From the NCBI GenBank assembly GCA_963975155.1, contig CAXBFG010000012.1, positions 1-47,702 of the forward strand: a stretch of DNA of 47,702 nucleotides, given 5' to 3'. The DNA is from UBA5109 sp963975155 (GTDB taxonomy: Bacteria > Pseudomonadota > Gammaproteobacteria > Pseudomonadales > Pseudohongiellaceae). Numbering within the stretch: position 1 is the first letter of the stretch; each line of letters starts with the position of its first letter. The notes below the pieces were generated by a model, which was given only the letters and a program-made list of their open reading frames with translations, had not been told where the DNA came from and made no database searches. The translations under genes were made by a program, and so were the position numbers. This document shows positions 7,637-15,793 of the stretch, piece by piece.

Positions 7637-8226
7637 AACACACCAAAAGTCCTGAAGATACTATCATTGCTTCTATAAAAGCATCTAGGGAACAAGTGCT
7701 CGTAAAGCAGGATGCTTTACGAGCAAAATTAGATGAACCATCAATTGATAAATCTACTGCAGAATTAAATGTATCATCATTAGACTGGGAAACATTCAAA
7801 GAGCAATTAGATAATTGTTATTACCCAATTGACCAAGAATGGATTAATAAATATTTGGTCAATCCTAAACAGTTTAGGTCAAAGACTGAGATAAGAATTA
7901 AAAAAATCGAAAACCTGGATATTCAATATGACCTATATTTCTTAAATCTGGACAATCAGCAATTATTGCGACTACATGTAATCACTCTACTTCAACAACA
8001 ATTTGGTGCATTGGATGATTATGCGCTCATAGCTAGCCACTGGATACGTTATAGTCAGTGCGTATTAATCTCAAAAGAAATTAATGATAAATCAGAATTA
8101 GCGGCTAAAGGAAATGGGCTCACCACCCTGGAAATTGATGCTGTTGTGAGTAAGATTATAATTGCAGCCCTTCTTGGCCTTGAGCTACCAGCTGGAGACC
8201 CAAGCATCCTGGAAAGCATGCCGTAA
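7633..8226 (+). CDS. uncharacterised protein of the ParB-methylase cassette
   Basis: 197 residues, starting in an ATGA overlap with the DUF5681 gene, so co-translated with it. I do not recognise a family. It begins with a charged helical segment (DTIIASIKASREQVLVKQDA), has a Trp/Tyr-rich centre (LDWETFKEQLDNCYYPIDQE), then a long mostly helical part with hydrophobic heptads (LLRLHVITLLQQQFGALDDY). No signal peptide or membrane segment. Composition is more AT-rich than the genes on either side. Position suggests a structural or DNA-handling role in the mobile element, but nothing in the sequence shows this. Confidence 0.65.
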   Translation: MKHTKSPEDTIIASIKASREQVLVKQDALRAKLDEPSIDKSTAELNVSSLDWETFKEQLDNCYYPIDQEWINKYLVNPKQFRSKTEIRIKKIENLDIQYDLYFLNLDNQQLLRLHVITLLQQQFGALDDYALIASHWIRYSQCVLISKEINDKSELAAKGNGLTTLEIDAVVSKIIIAALLGLELPAGDPSILESMP

Positions 8227-8371
8227 AATAAGCTTTTGGTATTACAGCAGCCTTCCACTAATTTACCTTAAACCCTTTCAAAAGCACCTAAACTACGCCG
8301 CTATAAATACCGCACTATTGAGTTGACTTCCCTCCCAGCAAGAGCGTCCATGTGTAACAGGAGGTCAACAT

Positions 8372-8803
8372 ATGCCATACACAATTGACGAACTTAAGAC
8401 ACATTCAATCAAGGCGTTAAAAAAGATCTGGATTCAGGTTTTCGCTAAACCAGCCCCTCCTTTCGCCAGGAAGGACTTTCTGATTAATAACCTGCAATAT
8501 CGGCAAGATTGCCAACATCATGGCAAACTTAGCCAAAAGACCAGGAAAAAGCTGCATCAGCTTTACCAGGAATTTCAGCACAATCCTGATTTTCAGCCCA
8601 CAGGCAGCAAATCCCGCCTGAAAGCAGGCACTCGTCTGGTGCGTGAGTGGCAAGGCACCGTGCATACGGTCACTGTCTCCCAACAAGGCTTTGAATACCA
8701 GGATACTCACTACAAAAGCTTATCGTCCATCGCCAGGTTAATTACTGGTACACAGTGGTCCGGTCCTGCCTTCTTTGGATTAAATAAAGGAGTTAGTGCA
8801 TGA
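8372..8803 (+). CDS. DUF2924 family protein
   Basis: 143 residues. A very strong ribosome site (AGGAGGTCA, 8359-8367) precedes ATG 8372. The C-terminal half has the DUF2924 hallmark pattern: LKAGTRLVREWQGTVHTVTV, then FEYQDTHYKSLSSIARLITG and TQWSGPAFFGL. The N-terminal half is a Lys-rich helical stretch that probably binds DNA. DUF2924 genes almost always sit immediately upstream of a large serine recombinase, as here, where the stop overlaps the recombinase start (ATGA). A helper or directionality-factor role for the recombinase is often guessed but not established. Confidence 0.85.
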   Translation: MPYTIDELKTHSIKALKKIWIQVFAKPAPPFARKDFLINNLQYRQDCQHHGKLSQKTRKKLHQLYQEFQHNPDFQPTGSKSRLKAGTRLVREWQGTVHTVTVSQQGFEYQDTHYKSLSSIARLITGTQWSGPAFFGLNKGVSA

Positions 8804-10401
8804 ATACCAAAAACTGCGCGATCTATACCCGCAAATCCCATGCTGAAGGCCTTGATCAAGAGTTCAACTCCCTGGATGCCCAAAGAGAAGCTTGTGAAGC
8901 CTTTATCAAGAGCCAGAAGCACGAAGGCTGGGCCTGTAATAAAGCCCACTATGATGATGCTGCGTATTCAGGGGGAAATTTGAACCGCCCTGCCCTGGAT
9001 CGCCTGCTTAACGATATAGAAGATGGAAATACCCAGATAGTTATCGTTTACAAAGTCGACCGATTAACCCGCAATTTAGCTGATTTTGCCAAACTCATTG
9101 AATTGTTCGATAGGTATCAGGTGTCATTTGTCTCCGTTACACAGGAATTTAATACCACAAGCTCAATGGGTAGGCTGACTTTAAATGTCCTCCTTTCTTT
9201 CGCGCAATTTGAACGAGAAATCACCGGGGAGCGGATCCGTGACAAATTCAAAGCCTCCAAAGAAAAAGGCCTGTGGATGGGCGGCTATATCCCTCTCGGT
9301 TATGACGTAAACGAAAGACAGTTAATCATCAACCCAGCAGAAGCTGAAACCATCACGTACATCTTTGAGCAGTATTTAAAGCTTGGCAACGTCCGTAAAT
9401 TGAAAGAACACCTGGATCATCAGGGTATTTTTAGTAAGCTCAGGATCAACAACAAAGGGGTTAATAGCGGAGGCAAACCCATCTCAAGAGGCAATCTCTA
9501 TAAACTACTTGGAAATCCAATCTATAAGGGGGACATACGCCACAAAGATAAAGTCTATCCAGGCCAGCATGACGCCATTATCAATGATGACACCTGGGAA
9601 AAGGTCCAGAGTTTACTGAAAGCCAATAACGATAGTGCTAAAAACGGCCTACGCGCAAAACAACCCAGTATTTTGGCTGGTGTACTGTATGACGATAAAG
9701 GCAATGCCATGAGCCCCAGTCATGCTGTTAAGAATGGGAAACGTTATCGGTATTACACGAGTCAGGCGATTATTAAACAGCAAGTTGAAAAAGCAGGCTC
9801 ACTACCCCGAATCCCGGCGGGTGAATTAGAAGCCGTAGTTACTCAGAAAATACAGGATTTACTCCATGATGAAGCCGGCCTGAATAGTTATATCGGACAC
9901 GCGCTGTTAGGTACCGAGGCCTACCTCATAAAAGCTAAAATACTAGCAGGTGAAATTGCCAAACAACCTACCCGACTTAAATCCTTGCTTTCAAAAGTTG
10001 TTATCTCTGATAAAAAAATTACGCTTATTATCTCAAGAATCGCACTTCACCAAGCCTTAAACCTGGATCCGCCAACACAAGATTCCCCACTTAAAATAAA
10101 TGCAAAAGTAAGTCTGCAACGATGCCAGGGTGAAAAGAAACTCATCCTAAGTAGTGGACAATCACTAGAAGAAGGCAATCTTAATCCAGCCTTGGTAAGA
10201 GCAGTTTCACGAGCTTATGTATGGAATCAAATGTTAGTTAATGGAGAAGTAGACTCGGTCAAAAGCCTAGCCGAACAAGAAAAAATAACGAGTCGATATG
10301 TTAGTAGGCTACTACCTTTAGCTTTCTTATCGCCGCAATTAATTGAAGACATCTTATCCGGCAAACAAGACCCTCACTTGAGCATCGAAAAGCTCTGCTA
10401 G
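8800..10401 (+). CDS. large serine recombinase (site-specific integrase)
   Basis: 533 residues. The N-terminal resolvase/invertase catalytic domain (1-150) has the nucleophile in YTRKS (S13), plus VDRLTRNLADF and the SFAQFEREITGERIRDK segment leading into the long helix. It is followed by a recombinase domain (about 160-265, ending GDIRHKDKVYPGQHDAIIND) and a C-terminal region with a small helix-turn-helix-like end (VDSVKSLAEQEKITSRYVSR). It cuts DNA by a 5' phosphoserine intermediate and can integrate a circle into a chromosomal site. The Cys pattern of the usual zinc ribbon is not evident, so that domain is reduced or divergent. It is the last gene before the tRNA-Ser locus, making it the probable mover of the island. 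Confidence 0.9.
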   Translation: MNTKNCAIYTRKSHAEGLDQEFNSLDAQREACEAFIKSQKHEGWACNKAHYDDAAYSGGNLNRPALDRLLNDIEDGNTQIVIVYKVDRLTRNLADFAKLIELFDRYQVSFVSVTQEFNTTSSMGRLTLNVLLSFAQFEREITGERIRDKFKASKEKGLWMGGYIPLGYDVNERQLIINPAEAETITYIFEQYLKLGNVRKLKEHLDHQGIFSKLRINNKGVNSGGKPISRGNLYKLLGNPIYKGDIRHKDKVYPGQHDAIINDDTWEKVQSLLKANNDSAKNGLRAKQPSILAGVLYDDKGNAMSPSHAVKNGKRYRYYTSQAIIKQQVEKAGSLPRIPAGELEAVVTQKIQDLLHDEAGLNSYIGHALLGTEAYLIKAKILAGEIAKQPTRLKSLLSKVVISDKKITLIISRIALHQALNLDPPTQDSPLKINAKVSLQRCQGEKKLILSSGQSLEEGNLNPALVRAVSRAYVWNQMLVNGEVDSVKSLAEQEKITSRYVSRLLPLAFLSPQLIEDILSGKQDPHLSIEKLC

Positions 10402-10779
10402 GTCCCCAAAATTTCCCGAAACAGAATACAAAAATCCCTTTAGATAAAATCATCCTTTCAAACTTTCAGTACTCTTTAACTTCTACAAATATTTGATTCC
10501 AGTAACGCTATTTTGTCTGAAGCGGACGAACGGTTCGAATCCCCTTCGTGATTCTCTGTTTCAATTTTTTCCAGGGACTAGTTTAGCGAATTTTTTTACT
10601 GAAAAAGCAATAAGTTGCCTGCAAACGGACTGCAAAAAAGCCCTTTAGAGAAAATTACCTTTATTGCTAAGAAAGACCATCTGGGGTGGTCCATTTCTCA
10701 AAGGTATATACAAATTAGTGTTGAATTATCAAAGAGATAGAGCGTATTCAGGGGAACTCAGAGAATACCCCAGACTGTA
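10402..10779. other. non-coding right end of the island, probable attachment region
   Basis: About 380 bases between the recombinase stop and tRNA-Ser with no gene supported. It contains a small hairpin resembling a tRNA T-arm at 10526-10549 (ACGAA pairs with TTCGT around GGTTCGAATCC) that is not part of any complete tRNA, and two similar direct repeats described separately. The crossover site of the serine recombinase should lie here, since such enzymes usually sit next to their own site, but no core could be fixed by comparing with the left end. Confidence 0.45.
10430..10663. repeat. pair of imperfect direct repeats downstream of the recombinase
   Basis: AAAAATCCCTTTAGATAAAA followed by TCATCCTTT (10430-10458) resembles AAAAAAGCCCTTTAGAGAAA followed by ATTACCTTTA (10634-10663). 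The shared core is CCCTTTAGA-AAAAT with CCTTT after it. The copies are about 205 bases apart in the same orientation. They could be remnants of nested integration sites, or chance in AT-rich DNA. Confidence 0.4.
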
Positions 10780-10869
10780 TGGCGGTGAGGGAGGGATTCG
10801 AACCCTCGAAGGGTTTAACCCCTTACACACTTTCCAGGCGTGCTCCTTCAGCCACTCGGACACCTCACC
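10780..10869 (-). tRNA. tRNA-Ser (anticodon GGA)
   Basis: Read on the minus strand: acceptor GGTGAGG pairs with CCTCACC, D-arm GTCCGAGTGGCTGAAGGA, anticodon loop CCTGGAAAG giving anticodon GGA (reads UCC/UCU), a long variable arm as expected for class II serine tRNA, T-arm GAGGGTTCGAATCCCTC, discriminator G and encoded CCA. Sequence is close to E. coli tRNA-Ser(GGA). The 5' flank holds four tandem repeats that copy the start of this tRNA. Confidence 0.95.
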
Positions 10870-11203
10870 AAACTCTGTTTTACTGAAACTTTTTAATGCA
10901 GAGCACGCCTCTTAATGCGTGTCTCTTTTGGCAGCCACTCGGACACCTCACCTAATTCTGTTTTACTGAAACTGTTTAATGCAGAGCACGCCTCTTAATA
11001 CGTGTCTCTTTTTGGCAGCCTCTCGGGTACCTCACCAAACTCTGATTTACTGAAACTGTTTAATGCAGAGCACGCCTCTTAATACGTGTCTCTTTTTGGC
11101 AGCCTCTCGGGTACCTCACCTAATTCTGTTTTACTGAAACTGTTTAATTCAGAGCACGCCTCTTAATGCGTGTCTCTTTTGGCAGCCACTCGGGCGCCTC
11201 ACC
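10870..11203 (-). repeat. four tandem 83-84 base repeats, each starting with the 5' end of tRNA-Ser
   Basis: Units at 10870-10952, 10953-11036, 11037-11120 and 11121-11203. On the minus strand each starts with GGTGAGG and a D-arm-like GTGTCCGAGTGGCTG or GTACCCGAGAGGCTG, copying the first 20 or so bases of the neighbouring tRNA-Ser, then departs into CCAAAAGAGACACGCATTAA and on to GAGGCGTGCTCTGCATTAAA, CAGTTTCAGTAAAACAGA. None has a 3' acceptor, anticodon or T-arm, so they are not tRNAs. The inner AGAG-A-CACGC...GCGTG-CTCT can form a hairpin in all units; where two units have CACGT the pair becomes G-U, so the stem is kept. They lie upstream of the intact tRNA in its transcription direction. 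Confidence 0.9.
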
Positions 11204-11296
11204 AAAACAAGCCGCGAACTTTAAAGTAAGCTCCCTTCAATTACAAGTTCGATACCTTACTCTCGCTATTCTACTCTTCCCACCATCTATGGCTAT

Positions 11297-11842
11297 TCAG
11301 GGCCATTGCTGAAAATAATCATCGATGTTTAATTCGGGTACAGGCCTATCTTCTACCTTTGCCGTGCCTAAATACAGTAAACCTACAATTTCATCTGTGG
11401 TTTTCAGGCCTAAGGCCAGTTTTACTGCGCTATTGAAGGCAGGTGGGCCCGTACGCCAGATAGATGCAAAGCCTAAGGCATGAATCGCCACTGACATATT
11501 CTGAATTGCTGCTGCCACCGATCCAATCTGTTCTACAGCAGGGATCTTTGGATGTTCAACAATGGTTGCTACCGCAATAATGATCATCGGCGCCCGCAAT
11601 GGCGCATTAAGGAGTTTTTGTACCAACACCTCATTAGGTGGTTGCATGGCCTCCACAAAGAGTTCACCAAGCTTATGACGGGCATCACCTTCTACCACCA
11701 GATAACGCCAGCTTCGTAACATGCCATGATCAGGAGCTCTCAAAGCTGCCTTGTAGATGAGCTCAAGCTGCTCTTTTGATGGCACCGGATCTGTTAAACG
11801 CGGCGCTGCCGTTCTGGTAAGTAAGGCTTCTAGTGCATCCAT
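11297..11842 (-). CDS. ydjA: nitroreductase family protein, YdjA-like
   Basis: 181 residues, full length for the small YdjA branch (E. coli YdjA 183). FMN-dependent nitroreductase fold: MDALEALLTR start, RAPDHGMLRSWRYLVVEG flavin/phosphate region, LRAPMIIIAVA strand, SVAAAIQNMSVAIHALGFAS helix and IWRTGPP, ending with GLLYLGTAKVEDRP. Family members reduce nitro compounds or quinones with NAD(P)H as homodimers; the natural substrate of YdjA-type proteins is unclear. It lies 35 bases downstream of queF and is probably the last gene of the ABC-queF operon. Cytosolic. Confidence 0.85.
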   Translation of the reverse strand: MDALEALLTRTAAPRLTDPVPSKEQLELIYKAALRAPDHGMLRSWRYLVVEGDARHKLGELFVEAMQPPNEVLVQKLLNAPLRAPMIIIAVATIVEHPKIPAVEQIGSVAAAIQNMSVAIHALGFASIWRTGPPAFNSAVKLALGLKTTDEIVGLLYLGTAKVEDRPVPELNIDDYFQQWP

Positions 11843-11877
11843 AATGCATCCGTAGTTATAAAATAAATGTGATGTAT

Positions 11878-12690
11878 TTATTGCCGAACAAGTCTTGAGA
11901 GCACAGTATTTTCAATCCCAGTCGAACTGCGCACAGGATTTATATCCAGCCCCCCTCTTCTTAAAAAATTTGCCCTGACCGTTAACTCCGTGGGTTTACA
12001 TCTAGCCTGAATATCGACGAAAATTTTCTCTACACAGTTTTCATGATAATCATTATGCAACCGATAAGAAATCAGGTATGCCAGCAATGACTCATGTGAA
12101 ATGGCCGAACCAGAATAAGCAATCGAGATGGTGGCCCAATCCGGCTGATTGGTAATGGGGCAGTTTGATCTGAACAGGTTGCTATAAAGCTGCTCCTGTA
12201 CTTGCCTGCCATCATCTACGCTCAATAGCTCAGCTGCAGGATGATAATGTTCCACGCTGATCTCCAGCTTATCCAGGCAGTTTCCCCCGGGAACCTCAAT
12301 GATATGAGCTTTATCTTCAAGACCAAGTAATTCAACTTTAACGTCAGCACCGCATTTCTCAGACAAATCTTTAATTAGCAAAGCCTGCAGCTGCTCTTCA
12401 TTCTCATAGCTTTCCTGATTCAGCGAATTTAAATACAGTTTGAGGGATTTGGACTCAATTAAATTAGGACTTTCACAAGCAAAGTGAAATCTTGCTAGTG
12501 CGACTTGAGGCAAACCCTGCTTATTCAGCCAGGAAAGCTCATAGGCGTTCCAGATATCTTTACCTATAAACGGCAATTTAGTATCTAGCCCTAGTAGCTT
12601 TCGGTTATCTATACGTGAAATAGCCAACAGAATATCGGGGCTGTAGCTGTCCGGATATTCTGTTGGTTTACCCATCAGATTTTCAGTCAT
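11878..12690 (-). CDS. queF: NADPH-dependent 7-cyano-7-deazaguanine reductase (QueF)
   Basis: 270 residues, the long two-domain QueF form (E. coli 282). Reduces the nitrile preQ0 to the amine preQ1 with two NADPH in queuosine biosynthesis. The QueF motif ESKSLKLYLNSLNQ is at 79-92 and the catalytic Cys is C177 in FRSNCPITNQPDWA, which forms the thioimide with preQ0. The C-terminal RFLRRGGLDINP-like segment (here ANFLRRGGLDINPVRS) is also typical. Starts 1 base after the ABC permease stop, so it is in that operon. The same pathway's queD is at the other end of the window. Confidence 0.95.
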   Translation of the reverse strand: MTENLMGKPTEYPDSYSPDILLAISRIDNRKLLGLDTKLPFIGKDIWNAYELSWLNKQGLPQVALARFHFACESPNLIESKSLKLYLNSLNQESYENEEQLQALLIKDLSEKCGADVKVELLGLEDKAHIIEVPGGNCLDKLEISVEHYHPAAELLSVDDGRQVQEQLYSNLFRSNCPITNQPDWATISIAYSGSAISHESLLAYLISYRLHNDYHENCVEKIFVDIQARCKPTELTVRANFLRRGGLDINPVRSSTGIENTVLSRLVRQ

Positions 12691-12691
12691 G

Positions 12692-13474
12692 CTAATTCCT
12701 TAGCCCGGTACCTCTGTTGAGTAAAAGCAGAGCAAAAGTAAAAAGGCCGGTGACAAAAGCCAGTAGTATTAAAAGAGCGTAAGTGATATTTACATCTGAT
12801 ATACCGAGAATGCCAAAACGGAATGCATCCACCATGTAGAAAATAGGATTCAAATGTGAAACGCTTTTCCAGAAATCCGGTAACAGATCAACAGAGTAAA
12901 ACACACCACCCAGATAAATCAGCGGAGTTAATACGAAGGCCGGAATGATCGTGATGTCATCAAATTTATTGGCATAAATGGCATTGATTAAACCTCCAAG
13001 TGAAAACACTACTGAAGATAGCAAGACTACAGTGAGCGCTATAAAAAAGTTATGCATATGGAAACCACTAAAGAACATGGCGACCACAGATGCAATAAGC
13101 CCAATAGCCAGGCCCCGGGCAGACCCTCCGACGATAAATCCGACCAGGATGACATAGTTGGGCACTGGAGAAACCAGCAACTCTTCAATATTACGCTGGA
13201 ATTTCTGACTAAAAAAAGATGAAACCACATTCGCGTAGGCGTTATTAATTACTGCCATTAAGATTAGACCTGGTACTATGAAGTCCATATAGGCATAACC
13301 GTTCATCTCACCTATGCGGCGCCCGATCAAGCTTCCAAAGATCACAAAATATAAAGAGATCGTAATCACGGGCGGAACCAGAGTCTGCACCCAGATACGC
13401 AAAAATCTGCGCACTTCTTTTCTGACAATAGTATTTAATGCGATCCATTTATAATGCACAGATACACCAGACAT
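12692..13474 (-). CDS. yadH: ABC-2 type transporter permease, YadH-like
   Basis: 260 residues with six likely membrane segments, starting VRRFLRIWVQTLVPPVITIS and ending VTGLFTFALLLLNRG. The conserved central part FQRNIEELLVSPVPNYVILV and the re-entrant AFVLTPLIYLGGVFYSVDLLP mark the ABC-2 exporter permease group that includes E. coli YadH. It forms the membrane part of an exporter with the ATPase gene directly upstream: the ATG follows the ATPase stop with no spacer. Substrate unknown; the linkage to queF is positional. Confidence 0.88.
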   Translation of the reverse strand: MSGVSVHYKWIALNTIVRKEVRRFLRIWVQTLVPPVITISLYFVIFGSLIGRRIGEMNGYAYMDFIVPGLILMAVINNAYANVVSSFFSQKFQRNIEELLVSPVPNYVILVGFIVGGSARGLAIGLIASVVAMFFSGFHMHNFFIALTVVLLSSVVFSLGGLINAIYANKFDDITIIPAFVLTPLIYLGGVFYSVDLLPDFWKSVSHLNPIFYMVDAFRFGILGISDVNITYALLILLAFVTGLFTFALLLLNRGTGLRN

Positions 13475-14425
13475 CTAGGCACGCCCCTGTTCTATTTGTG
13501 GGTTTCGACCATTCGATTGCTGCACTAAAGCCACGAACAATTGTTCCAGACGATTTGTTTTGTTGCGCATACTTTTGATTTTGATCCCCTGCTCATCCAG
13601 CAAACTGAATACTTCATTGATATCCTGACTCTTATCCAGCGTCACTTCTATACAGCTGGTGTCAATTAGCTCTACCTTGTAACCGTTCAGCTGCGGGACA
13701 TTTTGTATTTCTTCTCTGCTATCCAGAATAAAGACTTCGGTATCCAGTTTCTTTAGCAAGGCACGCATGCTGGTGTTCTCTACTATTTCACCTCTATCAA
13801 TAATCGCAATATTGCGGCACAGGCTTTCGGCTTCTTCCAGATAGTGCGTGGTTAGTATTATTGTCGTACCTGCTTTATTAATATCCTGTAAAAATTTCCA
13901 GGTAGAACGGCGTAATTCAATGTCGACTCCGGCTGTTGGCTCATCGAGAATTAATAATCTGGGTTCATGGATAAGCGCCCGGGCAATTAACAAACGTCTT
14001 TTCATGCCGCCAGAAAGTTCTCTGCCTTGCTGATTCTTTTTATCCCAGAGTCCCAGTTGTTTTAAATATTTTTCTGAACGTTGCTCTGCGAGTTTTCTTG
14101 GTAAACCGTAATAACCACCTTGAGTAACACAGATATCAAATACTTTTTCGAACTGATTGAAATTCACTTCCTGTGGCACTATGCCTAGATTCAGTTTTGT
14201 TGCATAAGCGTTGGTATCGACATTTTCACCGAACACTTCCACCGTTCCAGACGATTTACTAACTAATGTTGCAATGATGCTGATGGTTGTGGATTTGCCG
14301 GCACCATTAGCGCCCAGTAAGGCAAAGAAATCGCCTTCAGCGACTTCCAGACTAATTCCATTGAGGGCGCGATGGCCGTTTTTATAAGTTTTGTGCAGGT
14401 CTTTGATTGAAATTGCTATCGACAT
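13475..14425 (-). CDS. yadG: ABC transporter ATP-binding protein, YadG-like
   Basis: 316 residues. Walker A LLGANGAGKSTT (37-48), signature LSGGMKRRLLIARAL, Walker B LLILDEPTAGVD and the switch His in TTHYLEEAE are all intact, so it should hydrolyse ATP. The C-terminal 75 residues form an extra domain common in drug/antibiotic export ATPases. It is the first gene of a minus-strand run ATPase-permease-queF-nitroreductase. The 112-base gap upstream must hold the operon promoter; no clear -35/-10 pair was picked out. Confidence 0.92.
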   Translation of the reverse strand: MSIAISIKDLHKTYKNGHRALNGISLEVAEGDFFALLGANGAGKSTTISIIATLVSKSSGTVEVFGENVDTNAYATKLNLGIVPQEVNFNQFEKVFDICVTQGGYYGLPRKLAEQRSEKYLKQLGLWDKKNQQGRELSGGMKRRLLIARALIHEPRLLILDEPTAGVDIELRRSTWKFLQDINKAGTTIILTTHYLEEAESLCRNIAIIDRGEIVENTSMRALLKKLDTEVFILDSREEIQNVPQLNGYKVELIDTSCIEVTLDKSQDINEVFSLLDEQGIKIKSMRNKTNRLEQLFVALVQQSNGRNPQIEQGRA

Positions 14426-14537
14426 ATTCAGGATTACTGTACCACTAAAAAATAAGCCGGTGATTTTACCCTAATTGCATGAAAAATGCTGGCACCAGAA
14501 CACGACTCCATTAGGACTTAGGTCTCGTCTCAACCGG

Positions 14538-15641
14538 CTATTGTAATACCTTGAGGCAGTTTCGAATGGCTTCCGGTGGCGGCTCCTCCTCCTGCCTGAC
14601 CATAACGATCAGGGCAACAGCCTCAATTTCATCATTGGCCCGCGGGCTGGTCACCAAAGAGCCGGATATTTTCACATAAGCCAAGGCAGTTCCCAGCCCT
14701 GCCTGCATAATGGTACAGACCACGTCTTTCCACAGCACGCCTTTTATATCTACCTGATAGCGGTTTTGATGTGCACCGTGATAGGTAAACATGTCTTCCA
14801 TGACCTGCTCTGTGCCAGGTGCTACCAGAGCACGAACCACCAATTCGGGATAGGCTCTGACTGGTCTTATTACCGTATCGGCAGACAATCTGGTGAAGCG
14901 TCTTCGATTATCATCATCCACACACTCGGCAACAACAAAGGCTTTTAAAGGAATACTGTTCAGATGTTCGAGAATATCAATAGTCTGACTATCCGGATTA
15001 ATTGAGTTTGCGTCATGAGAAATCACGAAGATATATTTTGCTTCTGCAGCATTAACCTTGGCCAGATTTTTTGAATTTGTCGGAGTCCCTGAATAGTGCA
15101 CGACTCCCATAGCCTGTATTGCAGGCGGCAGCCCCTCTGTGTAGACAGGCGTTAAAATCTGTATTGGCAGTTCTGACAATTCAGGCGTGCTTGAAATTTG
15201 CTCCAGCAAACGTTGCAAGTATAAATCGCCATCGTGTAATGGCGTATTAAGAATTAATATATGATCTTTCATGTCCCATCTCCATAAGCCTTGCATCATG
15301 TGATCGCGTCGTGTGACACGATAATCAACATATTCACCCAGAAACTGACCAAGCAGCGCTATCCCCGGTATGTATAAAAATACCACTGTCGCCATTTGCC
15401 CATACATTGAATCTGCCGACAGATCTCCATATCCCACTGTTGTGATCGTCGTCAGGGTCAGCCATAAAGCCTCCCAAAAGTTCAAAGACTCCAGGATAAC
15501 CATTGCCCCTACATGCAAACATATCAGTGCTATAAGAATCAGCACCAGGGTTAACAGGCGCGTACGAGCGGCACCCTGAGTTTGTTTCCCATACCAGGCT
15601 TTTTTATGTTTACGATAGATATGTGAACTGGTGTGCAGCAT
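14538..15641 (-). CDS. potassium channel-like protein with RCK/TrkA-N-type cytosolic domain
   Basis: 367 residues. Two membrane segments (about 27-50 and 82-104) flank a pore loop with the K+ selectivity filter TTVGYGD (67-73). The cytosolic part starts with DHILILNTPLHDGDLYLQRL and contains PVRAYPELVVRALVAPGTEQ, a RCK-like Rossmann domain, though the first strand lacks the usual GxGxxG (LNTPLHDG instead), so NAD(H) binding may be lost. Proposed role: ligand-gated K+ or cation channel in the inner membrane. It follows the ABC operon convergently spaced on the same strand but is probably separately transcribed. Confidence 0.85.
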   Translation of the reverse strand: MLHTSSHIYRKHKKAWYGKQTQGAARTRLLTLVLILIALICLHVGAMVILESLNFWEALWLTLTTITTVGYGDLSADSMYGQMATVVFLYIPGIALLGQFLGEYVDYRVTRRDHMMQGLWRWDMKDHILILNTPLHDGDLYLQRLLEQISSTPELSELPIQILTPVYTEGLPPAIQAMGVVHYSGTPTNSKNLAKVNAAEAKYIFVISHDANSINPDSQTIDILEHLNSIPLKAFVVAECVDDDNRRRFTRLSADTVIRPVRAYPELVVRALVAPGTEQVMEDMFTYHGAHQNRYQVDIKGVLWKDVVCTIMQAGLGTALAYVKISGSLVTSPRANDEIEAVALIVMVRQEEEPPPEAIRNCLKVLQ

Positions 15642-15793
15642 GATTCAGTTTACTGTTTCCATGGAGTTGTCCGCTTTCGGATGTGATGTTACCTGATCTG
15701 GTTTTTCTGGCATAATCAAGTAAGAACTAATTTGACTTAAATCACCGCAAGCCTTGCAGCTTTTTATCACCAAAGCCACAATATGAATTCATT

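Noticed and set aside
10664..10915. Plus-strand open frame of 83 codons ending near tRNA-Ser
   Set aside because: It runs across the tRNA-Ser gene on the opposite strand, and its GEGGIRTLEGFNP part is a translation of the tRNA T-arm; no ribosome site.
10870..11203. Tandem repeats read as a CRISPR array or as extra tRNA genes
   Set aside because: There are no unique spacers between repeats, and the units lack anticodon, T-arm and 3' acceptor.
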